Source: CAMYLY01 sp036397755 (GTDB lineage: Bacteria; Gemmatimonadota; Gemmatimonadetes; Gemmatimonadales; GWC2-71-9). From it: a DNA stretch of 64,000 nt. How positions within the stretch are numbered: the stretch's first letter is position 1; each line of letters opens with the position of its first letter. A program made the position numbers and the translations under genes. Under the pieces are notes generated by a model. That model was not told the DNA's origin and ran no database searches. It worked only from the letters and a program-made list of their open reading frames with translations. The stretch is from contig DASWII010000020.1 in the NCBI GenBank assembly GCA_036397755.1, positions 47,135-111,134 of the forward strand, given 5' to 3'. Shown here in pieces: positions 58,361 through 64,000 of the stretch.

Positions 58361-60712
58361 ATGAAAACATCGGCAACCTTGGGAACGGGTAGGTCGATCG
58401 TTCCGGTCGAGGCGTTTTCCACCGACCCAGGCGTCCCGCGCGGGCGTCGCCCGGTTCTCTGCTGTCTTATGGTCGTGGCGGCCGGCTTGACACCGCTCCA
58501 GGCTATGCAAGGACCGGCCGACTCGTATGAAGCGGTGTACGATGCTTTAGCGGCCTTGCAGCCGACCACTCAGCAGGCGGTCACGAAGGACGTCGAGTTT
58601 GTGCGCGAAAGCGCGACGTTCCGTCTCACCGACGGAATCATGCACACCCTCTCTCCTGTGAACGGTCGCACCCCAGGTATCGTTTTCGCGGGGCTCGGAA
58701 CCTTCAAGTTCGAGCCGGCCATTCCGGTGGAGCGAGAGGCGCTGGAGCGGCGAGTTGGATCACCGGTACTCGAGGTGTCCATTCGGGGCGTCGTGTTCCT
58801 TTTCGGCGACTCGACGTTGGAACAACTGTCCGCGCAGACCCCGTTCGTTGAGGGAGGCGTCGAGCGGCAGGCTCTGGGGTACGTTCGCGAAATGCTCGGT
58901 CTCCTCTTGGACAAGCGGAGCAAATCGTTTCACGAAGGCGCGCTCTCCACGTTCCTCAACGGACACCGCGACGACATGTTCTGCGCCTACGTGATCGCCG
59001 ATTCGGGACCCTTCTTTTTCGAGGTTGCCGCGCACGAGTTTGAGCAGGTGCGCCTGATGATGAAGGCTCGGAGGGGCGAGCGACGCGGCGAACTCGAGGT
59101 TGTAAGCCAGTTCCGATCGGCAGCGTCACGGCGCAGCGTGGAGCTTCCCGGGCTTCGTGACATCCTCCGCGTCGATCGGTACGTCCTGAACGCCACGGTC
59201 ATGAAGGACCTGGAATTCTTTGCGGCCGCCAAGCTGGAGCTGCAGGGCAAGCTGCCAGGGTACGCGTGGGTGCCATTCAATCTCTATTCCGGGCTGACGG
59301 TTGACTCAGTGACGTCCGGCGATGGATCGCCGGTCACGTTCTTCCGCGGGAAAGACGACGCGACGGTGTGGATCCACTTCACCCCGGCGCTCGCTTCAGG
59401 TGACGCTCGCGCGATGCAGTTCTACTATCACGGCGATCTCATCTCGGAGCAGGCGTCGTGGTACTATCTGCATTCGTCGGTGGGCTGGTATCCTCGATAC
59501 CATCGGGCACGAGAACCGACGGCGTTCGACCTGACCTTCACATACCCGGACGGCTTGACGCTCGTCGCCGTCGGCGACAAGGTGGGCGAGACCCGAGAGG
59601 AACGCAACATCACAGGGCGTTGGGTGACCGATCTGCCAATCCGCTACGCCAGCTTCAACGTGGGTCGGTTCACCACGTACGAACTCAACTATCCAGGCAT
59701 CCCCAAGATCGTCGTACTGAAGCAGCAGGAAGGACACGAGAACCTTCCCACGGAGTTTCTTACGGGCGCCGGCATGGAGCATGACGTCGGCAAGGACATC
59801 GCCAACGCCATGACGTTCTTTGAGTCGACGTTCGGCAAACCGGCCGCAGATCACATTTCGGCGACGGAGATACCCTTTGGCCATGGCCAGGGCTTCCCGG
59901 GACTCCTGCATCTCTCCTACGGGACATTTTGGGACGAAAAGCAAGTGGAGTTGAACGAGCTCTTCCGGGCACACGAGGTGGCGCATCAGTGGTGGGGCAA
60001 CGGCGTGAGCTTCAGGACGTATCGCGACCGGTGGTTGGACGAGGGGTTGGCCGACTACGCGGCCTTGCTCTTCTTGCGGCACGTCGTTCGCAAGCCGAAC
60101 GAGTTTGATGATGTTCTCGAGGAGTACCGCAAGGAGATCCTCAAGCGTGCAAGCGAGGCCGGCCCGATTGACTTGGGCCATCGAAATGCAACGAGCGACT
60201 CTCCCGAGGACTACAGCACGATCGTGTACAAGAAGGGTGCCTGGGTCGCACACATGCTTCGTGGCATGATGATGGAGCCGGGCTCTGAGAACGATGGCGC
60301 GTTCCTGGCAATGATGCGCGAGTTCTACACCGCTCACCGTGGTGGGCTCGTCTCCACGAACGATCTGCAACAAGTCGCCGAGCGCCACTTTGGCACGGGG
60401 ATGTGGTGGTTCTTCGATGAGTGGGTGCGTGGGACCGCCATCCCGACATACGAGTTTGCCTATCAGGTCGAGTCCACCAGCGACAGCGGATTCGCTCTGC
60501 ACGTGCGGGTCGAGCAGAAGGACGTGCCCGAATCGTTCGTGATGTTCGTCCCGCTGTCCGTGGAGTTCCCTGACGGTACCTCACAGTGGTTTCGCCTCGC
60601 GGTGAAGGACACGATCACCGAGGGCGTGATTCAGCTGGCGCGCGAACCCAAAGAGGTGACATTCAACGCCGGGAACGCGGTGCTCGCGCGGACAAAGAGC
60701 GTGCGCTGGTAA
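58361..60712 (+). CDS. M1-type gluzincin metallopeptidase, exported
   Basis: A 783-residue protein with a signal or anchor segment (about 32-48, LCCLMVVAAGLTPLQAM). The zinc motif HEVAH (residues 538-542), the next Trp-Trp-Gly and the third ligand Glu561 (DEGLADY) fit HExxH-x18-E of clan MA. The GAMEN motif of standard M1 aminopeptidases is missing; the matching site reads FGHGQGFPGLLHLSY (about 507-521). It probably cleaves peptides in the periplasm. GGGGGACAC precedes ATG 58361. It follows the BNR gene by 81 bases. Confidence 0.87.
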   Translation: MKTSATLGTGRSIVPVEAFSTDPGVPRGRRPVLCCLMVVAAGLTPLQAMQGPADSYEAVYDALAALQPTTQQAVTKDVEFVRESATFRLTDGIMHTLSPVNGRTPGIVFAGLGTFKFEPAIPVEREALERRVGSPVLEVSIRGVVFLFGDSTLEQLSAQTPFVEGGVERQALGYVREMLGLLLDKRSKSFHEGALSTFLNGHRDDMFCAYVIADSGPFFFEVAAHEFEQVRLMMKARRGERRGELEVVSQFRSAASRRSVELPGLRDILRVDRYVLNATVMKDLEFFAAAKLELQGKLPGYAWVPFNLYSGLTVDSVTSGDGSPVTFFRGKDDATVWIHFTPALASGDARAMQFYYHGDLISEQASWYYLHSSVGWYPRYHRAREPTAFDLTFTYPDGLTLVAVGDKVGETREERNITGRWVTDLPIRYASFNVGRFTTYELNYPGIPKIVVLKQQEGHENLPTEFLTGAGMEHDVGKDIANAMTFFESTFGKPAADHISATEIPFGHGQGFPGLLHLSYGTFWDEKQVELNELFRAHEVAHQWWGNGVSFRTYRDRWLDEGLADYAALLFLRHVVRKPNEFDDVLEEYRKEILKRASEAGPIDLGHRNATSDSPEDYSTIVYKKGAWVAHMLRGMMMEPGSENDGAFLAMMREFYTAHRGGLVSTNDLQQVAERHFGTGMWWFFDEWVRGTAIPTYEFAYQVESTSDSGFALHVRVEQKDVPESFVMFVPLSVEFPDGTSQWFRLAVKDTITEGVIQLAREPKEVTFNAGNAVLARTKSVRW

Positions 60713-60745
60713 CGCGCCCCGGGGAGGAGGGTGCGTCGAGCGACC

Positions 60746-61288
60746 TTACGTGCCGAATTCGGGGGTCACGGTCTCACCAAACCGGAGACCCAGGCTCTTC
60801 AGGTACGAGACGGCCGTATCGTGCGGATCGAACACCGTGTTCATGAAGAAGCGGAATATCAGGTTGTTCACGTAGCCGTCCTCGACGATTGTCACGCGCG
60901 TTCCCGAATCGGTGGGCTCGAGCGTGTAGGTCCAGCTGCCCCCAAAGGCCGCCGACTCGTCGACATCGATGCGCGTGACGAGACGTGCATTCGGACGCTC
61001 GTCCACCACCGCAAGCGCGATGGGGCCGGTGCTCGTGTGCTCGACCCACCGCTCGACCCCATCTTCGGCGGGGGCCCGCTCCACGCTATCGACATCCTCC
61101 CACCAGACCGGTAGTCGTTCGAAATCGCGGAGCACGGGCCATATCGAGTCCGCTGGCTGCGCGATCACCACCGTCGTCACCGCGCGATGGTTTCGTGGCA
61201 TGAGCGCGCCACCGATGACAACGACGAGGATCAGGCCGGTGGCGATGAGACCTATGAGCAGGGTGTTCCGGGTGCGTCGTCCGGACAT
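60746..61288 (-). CDS. SRPBCC-fold protein with membrane anchor
   Basis: A 180-residue protein with an N-terminal membrane helix (about 8-28) and a START/Bet v1-like domain: SIWPVLRDFERLPVWWEDVDSVE (about 48-70) and a C-terminal long helix (HDTAVSYLKSLGLRF). The domain binds hydrophobic ligands. ATG 61288 chosen because the upstream extension (to 61351) is basic and not family-like. Converges on the M1 gene. Confidence 0.8.
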   Translation of the reverse strand: MSGRRTRNTLLIGLIATGLILVVVIGGALMPRNHRAVTTVVIAQPADSIWPVLRDFERLPVWWEDVDSVERAPAEDGVERWVEHTSTGPIALAVVDERPNARLVTRIDVDESAAFGGSWTYTLEPTDSGTRVTIVEDGYVNNLIFRFFMNTVFDPHDTAVSYLKSLGLRFGETVTPEFGT

Positions 61289-61488
61289 GGACACCTTGTC
61301 GCGAGAGAAGGAGAGAAGCTGTAATCGTGTCTTCCGGTTGGCAAGACGCACGTCTTTCGGCGGAGGATGTCACGTGTAAATCAACGAGTTGTCTGCCGTC
61401 CACGTATTCCTTATGAGATTCCCCCAGGCAGCGCTGTGAACCGCTCGCTGCATTCGCCCGCGCGCCACACCCATGACGAGGTCCCGCC

Positions 61489-62736
61489 GTGAGTAAAGCC
61501 CTGTTTCTTGCCATGCTCGGACTTGGTCTTCTGACGCTCCCGCTGTTCGCCCAGGAGGCTCTGCCGGCCCGTGTGTTTCTCGACTGCAACGCGTTCAATT
61601 GCGACTTCGACCACGTTCGCCGAACGATCACGTGGGTGGACTGGGTACGGGATCGCCAGGACTCGGACGTGCATCTGCTCGTAACGTTCGAGCGGACAGG
61701 CGGGGGTGGATGGCGCTACACCCTCGACTACATCGGCCGGGGGGACTTCGCCGGAGTTGAGAAATCGCTGGCGTATGTATCCGATCCCGATGACACCGAC
61801 GCCGAGGTGCGAGACGGGCTGACGCAGACCATGGCGGTCGGGCTCGTCCAGTTCGTGGAGGGAACGCCGATCAGTCGACGGCTACACATCACCTATGAAA
61901 CGGAGGAGTCGCGGCCACTCTCCGGCGCCGAACGAGACCCCTGGAACCTCTGGGTGTTCGAGCTCGGCGTGGATGGTTCCTTGGAGGGGCAATCACAGGA
62001 GAGCAACTACTCGCTCGGCGGCTCGATCGAAGCCAATCGCGTCTCGGAGCGCCTGAAGGTCAACATCGAGCTCGATGCGGACTACGATCATGACAGGTTC
62101 GAGCTCGATGATGGCACCGACGTGGTCAATACGTCCGAGCGCTACACCGCCGATGTCCTCGCCGTGTGGAGTCTTTCGGAACACTGGTCCCTTGGCGGCA
62201 CCACGGTGGCCGACCGCTCGACGTTCCTCAACCGTGACCTGGCCGTCTCGGCAGGTCCGTCCATCGAATTCAATGTTTTTCCATACCGGGAGTCCACCAG
62301 GCGGCAGTTGACGATTCGGTACACAGCGGAATTGGCCGCGTTCAACTATGAGCTGGAGACAGTCGAGTCACAACTCAGTGAAGTGCTCGGGCTTCACCGC
62401 CTGCTGATCGGCATCGAGGTGACGCAACCGTGGGGAGAGATCTTCGGATCAGTCGAGGGAATCCAGTATTTCCATGACCTGGCGACCCATCGTATCAACA
62501 CCGAGCTGCGCCTGGAGTACCGGCTGTTTCGAGGTTTCGACTTCGAGGTGTTTGCGGAGTTCGCGCGCATCAAGGACCAGTTCTACCTGCCCAAGGAGGG
62601 CCTCACCGAACAGGAGGTCCTGCTCCGACGGCGCCAGCGGGAGACGGATTTCCAGTTCGACATCGGCATCGGGCTCAGCTACCGCTTTGGATCCAGCTTC
62701 GCGAACGTCGTGAACCCCCGGATGGGCAGGTTCTAG
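61489..62736 (+). CDS. Outer-membrane beta-barrel protein, unknown
   Basis: A 415-residue protein with a signal peptide (MSKALFLAMLGLGLLTLPLF) and a mature part built of long amphipathic strands (RLKVNIELDADYDHD, HWSLGGTTVADRSTFLN, QLTIRYTAELAAFNYE) typical of an outer-membrane barrel. The final strand RFGSSFANVVNPRMGRF ends in Phe, as in BAM substrates. Early CysAsn-Cys pair (FLDCNAFNCDFDHV) may form a disulfide. The family is not named here. GTG 61489 follows GAGG. Monocistronic. Confidence 0.7.
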   Translation: MSKALFLAMLGLGLLTLPLFAQEALPARVFLDCNAFNCDFDHVRRTITWVDWVRDRQDSDVHLLVTFERTGGGGWRYTLDYIGRGDFAGVEKSLAYVSDPDDTDAEVRDGLTQTMAVGLVQFVEGTPISRRLHITYETEESRPLSGAERDPWNLWVFELGVDGSLEGQSQESNYSLGGSIEANRVSERLKVNIELDADYDHDRFELDDGTDVVNTSERYTADVLAVWSLSEHWSLGGTTVADRSTFLNRDLAVSAGPSIEFNVFPYRESTRRQLTIRYTAELAAFNYELETVESQLSEVLGLHRLLIGIEVTQPWGEIFGSVEGIQYFHDLATHRINTELRLEYRLFRGFDFEVFAEFARIKDQFYLPKEGLTEQEVLLRRRQRETDFQFDIGIGLSYRFGSSFANVVNPRMGRF

Positions 62737-62784
62737 ACCGGCGATCGTCGAGCCGACAGTGCCGCTGATCGGTGGCGTACGGCG

Positions 62785-63030
62785 TCAGACGTGCTGATCG
62801 ATCAGGATCGGGTTGCCACCCGGGTCGACCGCCACCAGGCTCGCCGGACTATTGGTGCCCTCGTCCGCTTCACGTTGGAGCTTGACACCTTGCGCCCTCA
62901 GCTGACGCTGGATGTCACGCACATCCGTGAACGTTTCGAGTGGGTTCGCGTCACCGTCCCATCCCGGGTTGGAGGTCAAGATGTTCTGCTCGAACATGCC
63001 CTGAAAAAGACCGATGATGTGCAGGCCATA
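62785..63030 (-). pseudogene. C-terminal fragment of a VOC/glyoxalase-family protein
   Basis: The last 81 codons of a VOC-family protein (YGLHIIGLFQGMFEQNILT, then VRDIQRQLRAQGVKLQ and VDPGGNPILIDQHV). The N-terminal half is absent: in this frame, upstream of Tyr the sequence belongs to the damaged ECF sigma gene. No start codon or ribosome site fits. It looks like a leftover after a deletion joined two genes. Confidence 0.75.
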
Positions 63031-63450
63031 AGGCCTCCCGCTGCTCGGGCGTGAGCTGGTCGATCGCCGAGACGATCGCGTCACGCATCTCGCTTCCAGC
63101 CAAGGCGTCGGCGGCGCGATCGGCCGCTTCCGTCGTAATCCGTTCCAGCACCACGTGCGCACGCCGGCGGTCTCGTGCGTTGTGACACTGATTGGTGAGG
63201 ATGCGGAAGAACCACGCCCCGAAACTGGCTAGGGTCGCGGCAGGTTGCCAGTGCCTCGTAGGCCCGTATGAATGCCTCCTGCATGGCGTCCGCAGCCGTG
63301 TCCGCGTCACCGCAGGTCGCCGTGGCACACCTGGCGAACTCTTTCCGGTGGCGCTCCACCAGAACCCCGTACTCGTGCGTCGCGCCGTTGAGCACACGAC
63401 GCGCGAGTTCGGCGTCCTCCCGTGCGGGCGAACGATTCAGCGATGCTCAT
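63031..63450 (-). pseudogene. ECF sigma factor gene with frameshift and lost 3' end
   Basis: From ATG 63450 (GGAGG upstream) the frame encodes MSIAESFART and sigma region 2 (DAMQEAFIRAYEAL), then after DPSQF one extra base near 63221 shifts the reading. The right continuation (GAWFFRILTNQCHNARD, then LTPEQREAL) is in the next frame, and the sequence then runs into the VOC fragment, so region 4 and its DNA-binding helices are missing. Not functional as read; a sequencing or assembly fault cannot be excluded for the single-base change. Confidence 0.75.
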
Positions 63451-63523
63451 TAGTGCCTCCATGACCGGGACGAGAGCACGGAACTACCTCCAACTGAGTG
63501 CCTTGCTCCATGTCGAATCCCAC

Positions 63524-63877
63524 TCATCGATCGGACCAGACAGCCAATTCGTTGCCGCTCGGGTCGGTGAAATGAAAGCGACGTCCACCAGGAAACTCGA
63601 ACGTTTCCCGGACGACCAGTCCACCGTTTTCGGTGACTTGGCCTTGGATTCCCTCCAAGTCCGTCGCGTACAGCACGACCAGTGGGCCGCCTTTCGACAC
63701 TTCCGCTTCGGCACGGAAACCCCCGGCCAGTCGACCATCGGTGAAGCTGGTGTAATCAGGACCGTAGTCCGTGAATGCCCACCCAAAAACCTTCGAGTAG
63801 AACTTCTTGGTGTCGTGGATGTTCGTTGTGAGGAACTCGATGTAGTCCACACGGCGGTCCTGCTCTGTCTGGTTCAT
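63524..63877 (-). CDS. VOC (glyoxalase/bleomycin-resistance) family protein
   Basis: A 117-residue single VOC domain (VDYIEFLTTNIHDTKKFYSK, then a GRRFHFTDPSGNELAVW end). GAGGGAG precedes ATG 63877. Members bind divalent metal and act on small molecules or sequester drugs; no substrate is deduced. It stands 73 bases upstream of the broken sigma gene; VOC genes are often paired with such sigma factors. Confidence 0.88.
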   Translation of the reverse strand: MNQTEQDRRVDYIEFLTTNIHDTKKFYSKVFGWAFTDYGPDYTSFTDGRLAGGFRAEAEVSKGGPLVVLYATDLEGIQGQVTENGGLVVRETFEFPGGRRFHFTDPSGNELAVWSDR

Positions 63878-64000
63878 GAGTTGGTCTCCCTCGAGGTTTC
63901 CGCAGCTTGGTCCCGCGCCATGGCGGACGCGACCTGAGGTCAAGCAGCACGCGTCGAGAAAGCCAGCGCGCTAAGCGGCGACCCGTGATGCCCGACGCAA

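Noticed and set aside
63944..64000. A possible gene start at the right edge
   Set aside because: Too short to judge; no ribosome site or clear start seen.

Overview
The window is a high-GC, gene-dense chromosomal segment from a Gram-negative bacterium. I infer Gemmatimonadota or a close relative in the wider FCB group. The grounds are a SprA-family giant outer-membrane translocon protein, LptF/LptG, a menaquinone-type succinate dehydrogenase (one cytochrome b subunit, SdhCAB order), haem-exporting cytochrome c maturation genes, a bacterial VKOR/DsbA pair and many periplasmic hydrolases with signal peptides. No rRNA, tRNA, CRISPR array, prophage, insertion sequence or origin was recognised, so this looks like ordinary chromosome rather than an island.

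Layout. 1-5116 (minus) is most of a sprA homologue whose 3' end lies outside the window. It diverges from lptF-lptG (5212-7763), the LPS export permease, across a good sigma-70 promoter. An NhaC-type antiporter converges on an M24 peptidase translationally coupled to a V4R-domain protein (7887-11178). Then come an ECF sigma factor, its zinc anti-sigma and a DUF92 membrane protein in overlapping order (11287-12877). The ccmABCD block (13002-15184, minus, including a 36-residue ccmD) diverges from acetyl-CoA synthetase acs. A small protein, DsbA and VKOR form a minus-strand thiol-oxidation operon (17243-18641). 18.8-26.8 kb carries small proteins, OsmC, a CDP-alcohol phosphatidyltransferase, a cNMP-binding protein, an M16 peptidase, a TPR protein, a SnoaL-like lipoprotein and an MFS transporter.

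27-36.9 kb holds an ornithine cyclodeaminase homologue, a lipoprotein, an amidohydrolase, a zinc alcohol dehydrogenase coupled to an atypical Nramp transporter, sdhB-sdhA-sdhC and an ATP-grasp enzyme. 37-44 kb runs on the plus strand: hslR, another alcohol dehydrogenase, cspA with a strong promoter and structured leader, infA, rhomboid, rho, a double TonB-like protein, an APC permease and a dihaem cytochrome c. A trio of small genes (histone-H1-like, DUF4342, coiled coil) follows.

45-55 kb carries an enoyl-CoA hydratase, an LIC_10091-like lipoprotein, an internally deleted APC/TrkA_C transporter, a D-Ala-D-Ala-ligase-like protein, a cysteine-synthase-like enzyme, a beta-CASP metallo-hydrolase coupled to a C39-like cysteine-protease-fold protein, pirin and a BBE-type flavoprotein. 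55-64 kb has a BNR/sortilin-repeat secreted protein, an M1-type peptidase, an SRPBCC protein, an outer-membrane barrel, and a damaged locus. There an ECF sigma gene with a frameshift is joined to the C-terminal part of a VOC gene, just downstream of an intact VOC gene.

I do not see one clear undescribed system. The best leads are the SprA homologue, the beta-CASP/C39-like coupled pair, the Nramp protein without its metal-binding motif, the M24/V4R pair, and the two loci that look broken by deletion.
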